Below are positions 8,793 through 17,369 of a stretch of 35,763 nt of DNA, in pieces; the first letter of the stretch is position 1; each line of letters opens with the position of its first letter. Where the stretch lies: positions 1 to 35,763 of the forward strand of contig NZ_LZLS01000209.1 of assembly GCF_001673365.1 (NCBI RefSeq), read 5' to 3'. A program made the translations under genes and the position numbers. The stretch comes from Mycobacterium asiaticum (lineage in GTDB: Bacteria > Actinomycetota > Actinomycetes > Mycobacteriales > Mycobacteriaceae). Below the pieces are notes generated by a model, which saw only the letters and a list, made by a program, of their open reading frames with translations, did no database searches and was not told the origin of the DNA.

Positions 8793-9873
8793 AATCCGTT
8801 ACCGCGAGGTCTCCCACCGCTATCCGGGCGCTGCCGGGCTGGCGGTGGACAACCTCAGCTTGGATATCGCCGACGGCGAATTCCTGGTATTGGTCGGACC
8901 TTCCGGTTGTGGCAAGTCGACCACGCTGCGCATGCTGGCGGGACTGGAATCCGTTGCCAGCGGCCGTATCACGATCGGTGACGTGGATGTCACCGATCTG
9001 CCGCCGCGGGCGCGCGACGTCGCAATGGTATTCCAGAACTACGCGCTTTACCCGAACATGACGGTGGCGGCCAATATGGGGTTCGCGCTGCGCAATGCGG
9101 GGATGTCGCGCGCTGACACCCGCCAGCGTGTCCGGGAAGTCGCCGACATGCTGGAATTGACTGAGCTGCTTGACCGTAAGCCGGCAAAGCTGTCCGGCGG
9201 CCAACGCCAACGAGTGGCGATGGGGCGCGCGATCGTGCGTCGGCCGCAGGTGTTCTGCATGGACGAGCCGCTGTCTAATCTGGATGCCAAACTGCGCGTC
9301 AGCACCCGGTCGCAGATCTCGGGACTTCAGCGTCAACTGGGTACCACCACCGTCTACGTCACCCATGACCAGGTGGAGGCGATGACCATGGGGGACCGGG
9401 TGGCTGTCCTCAAAGATGGTGTGCTGCAACAAGTTGACACCCCGCGTGCCCTGTACGACAACCCGGTGAACACATTCGTCGCCACCTTCATCGGAGCCCC
9501 GTCGATGAATCTCATCGACGCATCGGTAGCCGACGGCGCGGTGCGGTCGCCCGACTTGGCGATACCGGTGCCCCGCGGCGTCACCGAGCGGGTGCTCGTG
9601 GGGGTCCGGCCGGAGTCCTGGGACGTGGTCGCCGCCGGTGCACCGGGGTCGGTGACCGTGCACGTCGAACTCGTCGAGGAACTCGGTTTCGAATCCTTCG
9701 TCTACGCAACGCCGGTGGGTCAGGAGGGCTGGTCCTCGCGCACGCCACGCATCGTGTTCCGCACCGACCGGCGCACGGCGGTACGGGCGGGGGAGTCGTT
9801 AGCCATCACGCCGCACCCCCAAGAGGTGCGCTTTTTTGACAGCCGAACCGAAACGCGACTTGGCTCGGCTTGA
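8785..9873 (+). CDS. ugpC: Glycerophosphodiester ABC transporter ATPase UgpC
   Basis: A 362-aa ATPase subunit of the Ugp importer. Walker A is GPSGCGKST (residues 38-46), the Q-loop is in MVFQNYALYPNMTV, the signature is LSGGQRQRVAMGRA, Walker B and D-loop are in CMDEPLSNLDAKL, and the H-loop is VYVTHDQVEAMTM. A C-terminal regulatory OB-type domain (about 240-362, with VGVRPESWDVV) is typical of sugar/glycerol-phosphate importers. Its start overlaps the ugpB end. It ends convergently with echA16, 46 nt away. Confidence 0.95.
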   Translation: MAEIRYREVSHRYPGAAGLAVDNLSLDIADGEFLVLVGPSGCGKSTTLRMLAGLESVASGRITIGDVDVTDLPPRARDVAMVFQNYALYPNMTVAANMGFALRNAGMSRADTRQRVREVADMLELTELLDRKPAKLSGGQRQRVAMGRAIVRRPQVFCMDEPLSNLDAKLRVSTRSQISGLQRQLGTTTVYVTHDQVEAMTMGDRVAVLKDGVLQQVDTPRALYDNPVNTFVATFIGAPSMNLIDASVADGAVRSPDLAIPVPRGVTERVLVGVRPESWDVVAAGAPGSVTVHVELVEELGFESFVYATPVGQEGWSSRTPRIVFRTDRRTAVRAGESLAITPHPQEVRFFDSRTETRLGSA

Positions 9874-9919
9874 TGGCGGCGACCCACTGCGCCCGGCTTC
9901 GCCGCGCTTGCGATCGCCG

Positions 9920-10669
9920 CTAACGCACCTGCGAGCGGCCCCGCTGCAGCACGGCTTCGCGATTGGCCGCGATGTCCTCGCCGCTGGTCCGGAACTGCCT
10001 TGCCGCGGTGGCCTCCTGCCACAGGCCGGTGCTGGTCTGGGTGTCGTCGATTCGGTGGTAGGACGCCAACAGTGCGCGCACCGCGTCCTGGTTGTTGCCG
10101 ACGATGGAGGCCGCGACCCCACGAGCGGCAGGCAGCAGCTGCTCGTGCGGAACCACCTCGGTGACCAGACCCGCACGCAGCGCGTCGGCGGCCGACAGGT
10201 AGTCCCCGGTCATGCTCATCCGTCGGGCCAGGCCCACGCCCACCTTCTGCGGCAACCGCACGCTCAACCCCCACGTCGGCAGCAACCCCACCCGGGCGTG
10301 CGTGTCGGCGAAGCGCGCCTGCTCGGAGGCAATCAGGATGTCGCAGTACAGCGCGAGCTCGAGTCCACCGGTGACCGCGGCGCCGTTGATGGCGCCGATC
10401 ACCGGCTTGGTCAGCGCCGGCCAGCGCGGCGAGATGTCGGGAAGCGCGGTTTGTCCGCCCAGCTCCTTGAGATCGAGTCCAGCGCAAAACACCGGGTCGG
10501 CGCCGGTGACGATGATGACGTCGACGCCGTCGTCGGTCTCGGCCTCGGCGAGCGCTCCGAAGAATCGGTCCCGCAGCGCCGCGGACAGCGCGTTGCGGGA
10601 TTGCGGACGATTCAGGGTCAGGGTGCGTACCCGTTCGTCGGTGTCGATCAGCAGGATCTCGTCGGTCAT
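9920..10669 (-). CDS. echA16: Crotonase-family protein EchA16
   Basis: A 249-aa enoyl-CoA hydratase/isomerase fold protein acting on an acyl-CoA. The CoA and oxyanion-hole segments are FCAGLDLKEL (61-70) and the NGAAVTGGLELALYCD run (95-110). Glu104 matches one of the two catalytic glutamates of classic hydratases, but the second is replaced: where the family usually has QPE, this protein reads DTH with His124. It may therefore not be a simple hydratase. ATG 10669 is chosen over an upstream in-frame start at 10687 because it gives the family length and sits 7 nt after a TACGGT -10 box. It faces ugpC and is divergent from the DUF2277 gene. Confidence 0.92.
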   Translation of the reverse strand: MTDEILLIDTDERVRTLTLNRPQSRNALSAALRDRFFGALAEAETDDGVDVIIVTGADPVFCAGLDLKELGGQTALPDISPRWPALTKPVIGAINGAAVTGGLELALYCDILIASEQARFADTHARVGLLPTWGLSVRLPQKVGVGLARRMSMTGDYLSAADALRAGLVTEVVPHEQLLPAARGVAASIVGNNQDAVRALLASYHRIDDTQTSTGLWQEATAARQFRTSGEDIAANREAVLQRGRSQVR

Positions 10670-10676
10670 GGCTTTC

Positions 10677-10707
10677 ACCGTAGCCAAGGCCGCGCCGCGC
10701 TTATCGT
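10677..10707. promoter_or_regulatory. Divergent leaderless-type promoters of echA16 and the DUF2277 gene
   Basis: On the minus strand TACGGT (10677-10682) lies 7 nt before the echA16 ATG. On the plus strand TATCGT (10702-10707) lies 7 nt before the DUF2277 ATG at 10715. Both spacings fit transcription starting at the start codon. Confidence 0.45.
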
Positions 10708-10714
10708 GGAGACC

Positions 10715-10984
10715 ATGTGCCGCAACATCACCGAATTACGTGGGCTCGAGCCCGCGGCCACCGCCGCCGAAATCGCCGCCGCAGCGCGCCAGTATGTGCG
10801 CAAAGTCAGCGGCATCACGCAGCCGTCGGCGGCCAACGCCGCCGCGTTCGAAGCCGCGGTCGCCGAAGTCACCGCGGTGACGACGCGACTGCTCGATGCG
10901 CTGCCGCCACGACGCCAGCCGCCCAAGTCGGTCCCGCCGCTGCGCAGGCCGGAGGTCGTGGCTCGGCTCGCGGGATCGCAGTGA
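10715..10984 (+). CDS. DUF2277 family small protein
   Basis: An 89-aa protein of unknown function. It begins MCRNITELRGLEPAAT and continues with QYVRKVSGITQPS and VAEVTAVTTRLLDALPPR, which match the DUF2277 pattern (MCRNI start, YVRKISG core). The early Cys2 is a family hallmark. It is alanine-rich and predicted helical, with no signal peptide or membrane span. Its stop overlaps the next gene's GTG start (GTGA), so the two are probably made together. No function is assigned. Confidence 0.8.
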   Translation: MCRNITELRGLEPAATAAEIAAAARQYVRKVSGITQPSAANAAAFEAAVAEVTAVTTRLLDALPPRRQPPKSVPPLRRPEVVARLAGSQ

Positions 10985-11526
10985 CGGCTGCGCTCAAAGA
11001 GTGGAGCGCGGCCGTGCACGCCCTGCTCGCCGGACGGCAAACCGTCCTGCTGCGCAAAGGCGGTATCGGCGAAAAGCGCTTCGAGGTTGCGGCGCAAGAG
11101 TTCCTGCTGTTCCCGACGGTCGCGCACAGCCATACCGACCGCGTCCGGCCCGAACACCGGGACCTGCTCTCAGCAGCGGCCCAGGACAGCGACGACGCTG
11201 CAGTCATCATCCGCGCCGCCGCCAAAGTTGTTGCCGCGCTACCGGTCAACCGCCCCGAGGGGCTGCGGGACATCGAAGATCTGCACATCTGGACCGCCGA
11301 GTCGGTGCGCGCCGACCGCCTGGACTTTCGGCCCAAACACAAGCTCGCCGTCTTGGTGGTCTCGGCGATCCCGCTCGCCGAACCGGTGCACCTGACCCGC
11401 ACGCCCGACTATGCGGGCTGCACCAGCTGGGTGCAACTGCCCGTCGCGCCGGAGCTGGCGACGCCAGTGCACTGCGCCGAAGCGCTAACCGAGATCGCCG
11501 CCCGGGCCCGCGCCGCCCTCGTGTGA
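10981..11526 (+). CDS. DUF1802 family protein
   Basis: A 181-aa protein that looks like DUF1802: KEWSAAVHALLAGRQTVLLRKGGIGEKRFEVAAQEFLLFPTVAHS at the N-terminus, then LHIWTAESVRADRLDFRPKHKLAVLV. Function is unknown; the opening is rich in charged and conserved residues (RKGGI, FLLFPT) as in a nucleotide- or metal-binding fold, but this is not established. GTG 10981 overlaps the DUF2277 stop. The last 42 nt overlap the end of the convergent hydrolase gene (11485-11526). Confidence 0.75.
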   Translation: MTAALKEWSAAVHALLAGRQTVLLRKGGIGEKRFEVAAQEFLLFPTVAHSHTDRVRPEHRDLLSAAAQDSDDAAVIIRAAAKVVAALPVNRPEGLRDIEDLHIWTAESVRADRLDFRPKHKLAVLVVSAIPLAEPVHLTRTPDYAGCTSWVQLPVAPELATPVHCAEALTEIAARARAALV

Positions 11527-13199
11527 CTCTGAGCTCGACCCGACCGGCAGAAGCAGGCGGGATTCCCCGAAATGCACCGAATGCGTGGCCGGCTTGAGCT
11601 GGCGTCCGGTCAGCACCGGCTCGCCGGCCCCCAGGTTGCGTGCATAACGCGGGAACCAACTGCCGGTGAGCAGTACCCGGATCCGGGATCCGACTTTGAA
11701 CCGGTGGGCGATCGCGTCCAGTTCCATCGTGACCTGCGCGACCCGTCCCCGAGGCGACGGTAGCCCTCGCTGACATTGCGGGACCGGCCCTTGGCATCAA
11801 CCTCGCTGACCCGAACGAACAGGTCGACGTTGGGGTTGTCGGAGCTGTGCGCCAATTCGAGCACCGGGTTGCCGTAGACGAACAAATCCTGGCTGAGGGC
11901 AGCGCCGGTGAAGCTGAGCACGTCGTCGCGCTGAGCCAGCCGGGTGTCGTCGCGGTAGCCGCCATCGGGGGACAACAACGGACCACCGATCGTGCGGGTG
12001 GGGTGGGCCGGGTCATATCGGAAGTTCGCTGGCCGCGTCTTGGTCTCCGGGGGAGTCTCGCCCAGATGCCCGTAGGGCTGCAGGTACAGCGGCCGTTCGG
12101 TGGTTTGCGGCGGCCAGTCCGGCAGATGTCGCCAACCCTGGCCGGCGACGAACACATGCACCGGGCTCGGGCGTTTCAGGGCCGGCGCACCGCCCAGGTG
12201 GGCGTCCAACCAGTCCAGGGTTTCTCGGGCGCTGACCGGCAAGGCCTTATACACCATCTGGACGTGCGTCCAGGGGCCGACCGTCAGCGCGACTTTGCGG
12301 CCACGGTCGCGCAGGTGCTGATACTGCTGCAGCGTCTGGCGCAGGAAAATGTCCTGCCAACCGCCGATCAACAGCACCGGAACCTCGACGCGGTCCAGCG
12401 CATCGGGGAACCGCATGCTGTCCCAGAACGGATCGGTGGGGTCGGCATGCTCCACCCAGGATTCGAACCATGGCGCACCGTCACCGAGCAGAGTGCGTGC
12501 CGCCGTTCCCATCGGTAGCTCGCCAACGGCACGCGCAACTTTGCGTTGACTTCGTATCCGGCGAATCCCGGCCCGGATGCGTCCGGGGTCTTCCTGGTGG
12601 GAGACCATATCGCTCCAGCCCAGGAAGTCGTTGGCCGCGAACGTCCCGGTGCTCCACGTCGAATCGCAAAAGTCGTGCGGTCCCACGGTGATCACGGCCG
12701 CGGCCAGCTCCGGCGGCGGATCGCTCAGCAGCGCCCACTGCGTGAAACCCAGATACGACAGGCCGACAGTGGCGAAGGTGCCGGTGAACCACGGCTGCTG
12801 ACGAAGCCACTCCACGGTGTCGGCGCCGTCCGCGGCTTCGTTGACCATCGGGTCGAACTCCCCGGCCGACCCGAAGGTTCCGCGCACGCTTTGCAGCACC
12901 ACGTGGTAGCCGCGGGCGGCATAGAGCCTGGCGTACATGAGGTTGAACGGGATGCCGCGCCCGTATGGACTGCGGGCCAGCACCGTACCCCGGGGCTCGG
13001 TGGTCTGCGGCGCGTAGTGGTCGGCGACCAGCTCGACGCCGTCGCGCATCGGAACTCCGACTCGGTTGACGGTGTAGCGAGTGGTCGCGCGCGGCAGGCC
13101 CAACGCCGTACCGAGTGAGCCCAACGCGGCTCTGCGGCCAACTCCGCTGGCCAGCGCGCGCAGTTTGAGCTGGTCGCGTGCGATGGATGTAGTTGTCAC
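11485..13199 (-). CDS. CocE/NonD-type X-Pro peptidase-like hydrolase, frameshifted near the 3' end
   Basis: An alpha/beta-hydrolase of the CocE/NonD (S15) family, Rv2800-like, about 571 aa if repaired. Visible are PMRDGVELVADHYAP, RSPYGRGIPF, the nucleophile elbow VGLSYLGFTQWALL (Ser of GLSYLG), VLLIGGWQDIFLR, VGPWTHVQM (acid and His region), then the C-terminal jelly-roll domain (DLFVRVSEVDAKGRSRNVSEGYRRL). That frame stops at 11610 with unrelated residues. The family C-terminus (MELDAIAHRFKVGSRIRVLL, GSWFPRYARNLG) continues in another frame to 11485. One missing base around 11744-11752 explains the switch. GTG 13199 has a G-rich site just upstream and follows the secreted-protein gene by 23 nt. 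It may be a genuine recent pseudogene or a sequencing error; the catalytic core is intact. Confidence 0.85.
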
Positions 13200-13222
13200 A
13201 TCCCCCAGGTTAGGAAATCAGC

Positions 13223-13798
13223 TCAGAACTTGTAGAACGGCGCCAGATCGTTGGCCCGTTGCAGATTGGTCGACGGGCAGTCGACATCGGGCTCTGAGTA
13301 GACCGTGGAGTAGAACAGCGTCTGCTGAATCACCCCGTAGCTGGTCTTGAACGTCACCATGCAGGAGATGTACCAGAAGCTGTTGTGATACGTCGGCTTC
13401 AGCGTCCAATACTGGGCGGCCCGATGCCCTTGAATCGTGGTCTCGATGGCGTCGGGGGGCAGGGTCTGGGCGTAGGTTCGCCAGACGATCGGCTCCACGG
13501 CCAGTTGGTAATTCCCGGCGTCGAACTGGCAGCGCAACCCCTCCTGAGGCTCGGGAGGGGTGAATGCGAGGCCGAGCCGCTGAAGCGCGTCGTACGGGAC
13601 GTCCCGGCACGGGTCGAACGGGCTGGGGTCGGTGGTCGCCACAATCGGGCTTTTCATGGTGGTTTCCATCGGCTGCGCGGTGTAGCGCAATTCGACGGGG
13701 CCGCGCGCGACGGGTGCCGATGGCGCGCACTGGACTCCGACGATCACCGCTGCAGTCAGCGCACTCAGCGCTGCAGCCAAACGCATCTTGGCGAACAC
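13223..13798 (-). CDS. Secreted DUF3558-like protein (Rv2799 position)
   Basis: A 191-aa protein with an N-terminal signal sequence (MRLAAALSALTAAVIVGVQCA). The cysteine after GVQ is not a good lipobox. The mature part has FDPCRDVPYDALQRLGL and GLRCQFDAGNYQLAV, a pattern like DUF3558 lipoproteins, with about four cysteines that could form disulfides outside the membrane. GTG 13798 has a GGGGGGT site close upstream; ATG 13786 is an alternative. It sits directly upstream of the CocE-type hydrolase on the same strand, 23 nt apart. Function unknown; the family call is moderate. Confidence 0.75.
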   Translation of the reverse strand: MFAKMRLAAALSALTAAVIVGVQCAPSAPVARGPVELRYTAQPMETTMKSPIVATTDPSPFDPCRDVPYDALQRLGLAFTPPEPQEGLRCQFDAGNYQLAVEPIVWRTYAQTLPPDAIETTIQGHRAAQYWTLKPTYHNSFWYISCMVTFKTSYGVIQQTLFYSTVYSEPDVDCPSTNLQRANDLAPFYKF

Positions 13799-13932
13799 GA
13801 CACCCCCCGCTCTTTGGCTGATCTATTGCCGGGAGTGTACAAGTCGGGTGAGCACAGTCACAGAGGAACGAGAACTTGTTCCAGCTAGCGGAGGGTTATC
13901 CCGCGGCAAACCGTGTCGTATTCGTCGACCGT

Positions 13933-13938
13933 TAGGCT
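13933..13938 (+). promoter_or_regulatory. Candidate -10 box of pptH
   Basis: TAGGCT lies 8 nt before GTG 13947, consistent with a leaderless or near-leaderless transcript for the pptH-pptT-truB operon. It helps choose this start over the long upstream open frame. Confidence 0.4.
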
Positions 13939-13946
13939 GGGGAGTC

Positions 13947-14912
13947 GTGACAGGGCATGAGGCGGGCGGCGGCGGTCAACCGACGCTGTGGGCTGTCTCG
14001 GACTTGCACACGGGTCACCTGGGAAATAAGCCGGTCACCGAGTCGCTGCACCCGTCGTCGCCCGACGATTGGCTGATCGTGTGCGGGGACGTCGCCGAGC
14101 GCACCGACGAGATCCGCTGGGCGCTGGACTTGCTGCGACGGCGATTCGCAAAGGTGATCTGGGTCCCCGGCAACCACGAACTGTGGACCACCAATAAAGA
14201 TCCGATGCAGATCTTCGGCCGCGCGCGCTACGACTACCTGGTCAATATGTGCGACGAGATGGGCGTGGTCACCCCCGAGCATCCCTTCCCGGTGTGGACC
14301 GAGCGGGGCGGCCCGGCCACCATCGTGCCGATGTTCCTGCTGTACGACTACACGTTCTTGCCGGAAGGAGCCGCCACCAAGGCCGAGGGCATTGCCATCG
14401 CCAAGGAACGCAATGTGGTGTGCACCGACGAGTTCCTGCTCTCTTACGAGCCGTATCCCACCCGCGATGCCTGGTGTCGGGATCGCCTCGCCAAGACCCG
14501 CGACCGGCTCGAGCAACTCGACTGGATGCAACCCACCGTGCTGGTCAACCACTTTCCGTTGGTGCGCCAACCCTGTGATGCGCTGTTCTACCCCGAGTTT
14601 TCGTTGTGGTGCGGAACCACCAAGACCGCCGACTGGCACACCCGTTACAACGCGATCTGCTCGGTCTACGGGCACCTGCACATTCCGCGGACAACCTGGT
14701 ACGACGGCGTGCGATTCGAAGAGGTATCGGTGGGCTACCCGCGCGAATGGCGGCGCCGCAAACCCTACAGCTGGTTGCGGCAGGTGCTGCCGGATCCCGA
14801 GTACGCGCCCGGCTACCTCAACGATTTCGGCGGCCATTTCGTGATCACGCCGGAGATGAAGGCGCAGGCAACGCAGTTCCGGGAACGATTGCGGCAGCGG
14901 CAATCCCGGTGA
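13947..14912 (+). CDS. pptH: Phosphopantetheinyl hydrolase PptH (metallophosphoesterase)
   Basis: A 321-aa calcineurin-type metallophosphoesterase, Rv2795c-like. In M. tuberculosis, PptH removes phosphopantetheine from carrier proteins and so opposes PptT. All metal-site motifs are present: SDLHTGH (DxH), CGDVAERTDE (GDxxE-like), VPGNHELW (GNHE), VNHFPL, and YGHLHIP (GHxH). GTG 13947 was chosen because homology begins at about PTLWAVSDLH and a TAGGCT -10 box lies just upstream; the open frame extends to 13788 without homology. The stop overlaps the GTG start of pptT, so the antagonistic pair is translated in a coupled way. Confidence 0.9.
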   Translation: MTGHEAGGGGQPTLWAVSDLHTGHLGNKPVTESLHPSSPDDWLIVCGDVAERTDEIRWALDLLRRRFAKVIWVPGNHELWTTNKDPMQIFGRARYDYLVNMCDEMGVVTPEHPFPVWTERGGPATIVPMFLLYDYTFLPEGAATKAEGIAIAKERNVVCTDEFLLSYEPYPTRDAWCRDRLAKTRDRLEQLDWMQPTVLVNHFPLVRQPCDALFYPEFSLWCGTTKTADWHTRYNAICSVYGHLHIPRTTWYDGVRFEEVSVGYPREWRRRKPYSWLRQVLPDPEYAPGYLNDFGGHFVITPEMKAQATQFRERLRQRQSR

Positions 14913-15589
14913 CGGGACGCATGCTGGTGTCGTCGCTGTTGCCCGGCACCCTGATCGACGAGATGGGTTACGCCGAGCTGTACTCCGACCCGCCGGGACT
15001 CACACCGCTGCCCGAAGAGGAGCCGCTGATCGCCAAGTCGGTGGCCAAACGGCGCAGCGAGTTCATCACCGTCCGGCATTGCGCCCGGGTCGCTCTCGGC
15101 GAACTCGGAGTGGCGCCTGCGCCAATTCTGAAGGGCGACAAGGGCGAACCTTGCTGGCCGGACGGCATCGTCGGCAGCCTCACCCACTGCACCGGCTACC
15201 GGGGCGCGGTGGTCGGACGCAGCGGCGCGGTCCGTTCGGTGGGTATCGACGCCGAACCGCACGACGTGCTGCCCAACGGGGTGCTGGATGCGATCAGCCT
15301 GCCCGCCGAGCGCGCCGAGATTCCCCGAGCAATGCCGGACGGGTTGCATTGGGACCGAATCTTGTTCTGCGCCAAGGAGGCGACGTACAAAGCGTGGTTT
15401 CCGTTGACGAAGCGGTGGCTGGGTTTCGAGGACGCACACATCACCTTTGCCGCCACCACACCCAGTACAGGTCAGTTCGTCTCTCGCATCCTGATCGACC
15501 CGGCGGCGCTGACCGGTCCGCCCTTGACCTCGTTGACCGGGCGTTGGTCGGTCGAGGGCGGCCTGGTGCTGACCGCGATCGTGTTATGA
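14909..15589 (+). CDS. pptT: 4'-phosphopantetheinyl transferase PptT
   Basis: A 226-aa Sfp-type transferase that moves phosphopantetheine from CoA to acyl- and peptidyl-carrier domains (mycolate, siderophore and lipid synthases). Motifs are SVGIDAEPHDVL (magnesium-binding D/E) and FCAKEATYKAW (the KEAxYK signature), with GDKGEPCWPDGIVGSLTHC upstream. GTG 14909 overlaps the pptH stop (GTGA), and the stop overlaps truB (ATGA). The three-gene overlap indicates a tight operon. Confidence 0.95.
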   Translation: MTGRMLVSSLLPGTLIDEMGYAELYSDPPGLTPLPEEEPLIAKSVAKRRSEFITVRHCARVALGELGVAPAPILKGDKGEPCWPDGIVGSLTHCTGYRGAVVGRSGAVRSVGIDAEPHDVLPNGVLDAISLPAERAEIPRAMPDGLHWDRILFCAKEATYKAWFPLTKRWLGFEDAHITFAATTPSTGQFVSRILIDPAALTGPPLTSLTGRWSVEGGLVLTAIVL

Positions 15590-16476
15590 GCGGACTCGAG
15601 CCGGGTCTGGTCGTGGTCGACAAGCCTGGCGGTATGACCAGTCACGACGTGGTGGGGCGGTGCCGACGGATCTTTGCCACCCGCAGGGTCGGCCATGCGG
15701 GCACGCTGGACCCGATGGCCACCGGTGTGCTGGTGATCGGAATCGAGCGCGCGACGAAGATTCTGGGACTGCTCAGCTCCACCTCGAAGTCGTATGCCGC
15801 CACCATTCGGCTGGGTCAGTCGACCTCCACCGAAGACGCCGAAGGTGAACTGCTGCAATCTATTTCGACTGAGCATGTCACCGATGACGCAGTGGAACGC
15901 GCGTTAGACGGGCTGCGCGGCGACATCGAACAGGTTCCGTCCGCGGTCAGCGCGATCAAGATCGGCGGCCGCCGCGCCTACCAACTGGTCCGGGACGGTC
16001 AGTCCGTCGAGCTGCCGTCTCGTCCGGTGCGCATCGACCGGTTCGAGGTGCTGGCGACCCGGCGGACGGCAGATCTGCTGGATCTGGACGTCGAGGTCGA
16101 CTGCTCGTCGGGGACCTACATCCGCGCGCTGGCGCGCGACCTGGGCGACGCGCTCGGCGTGGGCGGTCATCTGACATCGTTGCGGCGCAACAGCGTTGGT
16201 CGCTTCGACCTGAGCCACGCGGTGTCGCTGGACGAGCTGGCCGAGCGCCCGCGACTGAGTCTGAGCCTGGACGAAGCCTGCCTGCTGATGTTCAAGCGCC
16301 GCGATCTGAGCACCGCCGAAACCGACGCCGCGCGCAACGGCCGGGCGTTGTCGCCCGCCGGTATCGACGGCGTCTATGCGGCCACCGCCGATGACGGACG
16401 GGTGATTTCGCTGCTGCAGGACGACGGCCCGCGAACCAGCTCGGTGGTGGTGATCCGCCCAGCGACGTTGAGCTGA
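15586..16476 (+). CDS. truB: tRNA pseudouridine-55 synthase TruB
   Basis: A 296-aa enzyme that converts U55 in the T-loop of tRNAs to pseudouridine. The N-terminal PGLVVVDKPGGMTSHDVV and GHAGTLDPMATGVL are diagnostic; the catalytic aspartate is Asp42. RPVRIDRFEV and CSSGTYIRALARDLG complete the catalytic domain, and a short actinobacterial C-terminal region follows. The ATG overlaps the pptT stop by 4 nt. Confidence 0.95.
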   Translation: MSGLEPGLVVVDKPGGMTSHDVVGRCRRIFATRRVGHAGTLDPMATGVLVIGIERATKILGLLSSTSKSYAATIRLGQSTSTEDAEGELLQSISTEHVTDDAVERALDGLRGDIEQVPSAVSAIKIGGRRAYQLVRDGQSVELPSRPVRIDRFEVLATRRTADLLDLDVEVDCSSGTYIRALARDLGDALGVGGHLTSLRRNSVGRFDLSHAVSLDELAERPRLSLSLDEACLLMFKRRDLSTAETDAARNGRALSPAGIDGVYAATADDGRVISLLQDDGPRTSSVVVIRPATLS

Positions 16477-16544
16477 AGCAATGGTGACGACCCGCCTCGC
16501 GCCTTCTTCCTGCTGTGACTCGACACTCCAAATGATTTCTCAGC

Positions 16545-16565
16545 GACCCCTCGGCGAGGGTGGTC
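16545..16565. terminator. Weak hairpin between truB and the convergent methyltransferase
   Basis: GACC-CCTC (16545-16552), loop GGC, then GAGG-gt-GGTC (16556-16565) forms a bulged 8-bp stem in the 95-nt convergent gap. There is no U-tract. It is plausible as a two-way termination signal but short. Confidence 0.3.
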
Positions 16566-16571
16566 GGGACC

Positions 16572-17357
16572 TTAGCCGGGCTTGCGGGCTTCAACGAGCA
16601 TTCGGATTGCACGCGTGACGAAGGGACCGTCGTCCTGAATAGATTGGTGAAGGTCAAGCAGTCGGTCGCGGTAGCGGTCGACGGTAAAGTCGGGCACAGC
16701 CCAGATCACCTTGCGCAGCCAATAGATAACTGCGCCAATGTCAAAGAACTCCACGCGCAAGTGCTCCACTCGCTGATCAATCATCTGCAGTCCTGCCGCC
16801 TCTACCTCCTGCCTTTCGGCCTCGGGCTGGCGCTCGGCACCTGCTCCAGGCTGCGGCCCGAGAAAGAATTCGATGAGTTCGAGCATCGTGTCGGGACCGT
16901 TGTGTTGGGCAAAATAAGTGCCGCCAGGCGTGAGCACCCGCGCTATCTCAGGCCACCAACCCCCGACGTCATGGGGGTGGCGGCTGGTCACCAAGTCAAA
17001 CGCTCCGTCGGCGAACGGTAAAACCGGCTCGTCGGTTGTAGCGACGAGCACCACGCCGCGCGGGTGCAAGAGTTTGGTCGCCAGGGCTACGTTGGGTGGA
17101 TACCACTCGGTGGCGGCCATGGTCGGCGGGAATTTCTTCGCCCCGGCTAGTACCTCGCCACAGCCGGTCTGCAGATCCAATGCCGCCGACGCGCCGGCCA
17201 ACCGCTCGCTCATCAGCCGCTGATAACCCCAGGATGGGCGCTCCTCTGTCGCACGGCCGTTCAGCCACGAAAAATCCCAACCCGGTGTAGGTGCCGCCAT
17301 AGCCTCTGCGATCAGATCATCGAAAGTTGTTGGTATATGCGCATTGTCGATTGTCAT
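16572..17357 (-). CDS. Class I SAM-dependent methyltransferase, substrate unknown
   Basis: A 261-aa Rossmann-type methyltransferase. SAM motif I is ALDLQTGCGEVL, the acidic second-strand region is MAATEWYPPNVALA, and VLPFADGAFDLVTSRH plus IARVLTPGGTYFAQH match motifs post-I to III of the Methyltransf_11 type. ATG 17357 was chosen because TACAGT (17364-17369) ends 6 nt upstream, giving a leaderless promoter; an in-frame ATG at 17375 is the alternative. It is alone, convergent with truB, at the edge of a lower-GC gap. The position between truB and ltp1 corresponds to an insertion-sequence site in M. tuberculosis, so it may be an accessory insertion. Confidence 0.85.
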   Translation of the reverse strand: MTIDNAHIPTTFDDLIAEAMAAPTPGWDFSWLNGRATEERPSWGYQRLMSERLAGASAALDLQTGCGEVLAGAKKFPPTMAATEWYPPNVALATKLLHPRGVVLVATTDEPVLPFADGAFDLVTSRHPHDVGGWWPEIARVLTPGGTYFAQHNGPDTMLELIEFFLGPQPGAGAERQPEAERQEVEAAGLQMIDQRVEHLRVEFFDIGAVIYWLRKVIWAVPDFTVDRYRDRLLDLHQSIQDDGPFVTRAIRMLVEARKPG

Positions 17358-17363
17358 GCCTGC

Positions 17364-17369
17364 ACTGTA
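17364..17369 (-). promoter_or_regulatory. -10 box of the methyltransferase gene
   Basis: TACAGT on the minus strand is 6 nt from ATG 17357, which fits a leaderless transcript. Confidence 0.4.

Noticed and set aside
13788..13946. A 53-codon N-terminal extension of PptH
   Set aside because: There is no homology before the GTG at 13947, and a -10 box sits just upstream of that codon.
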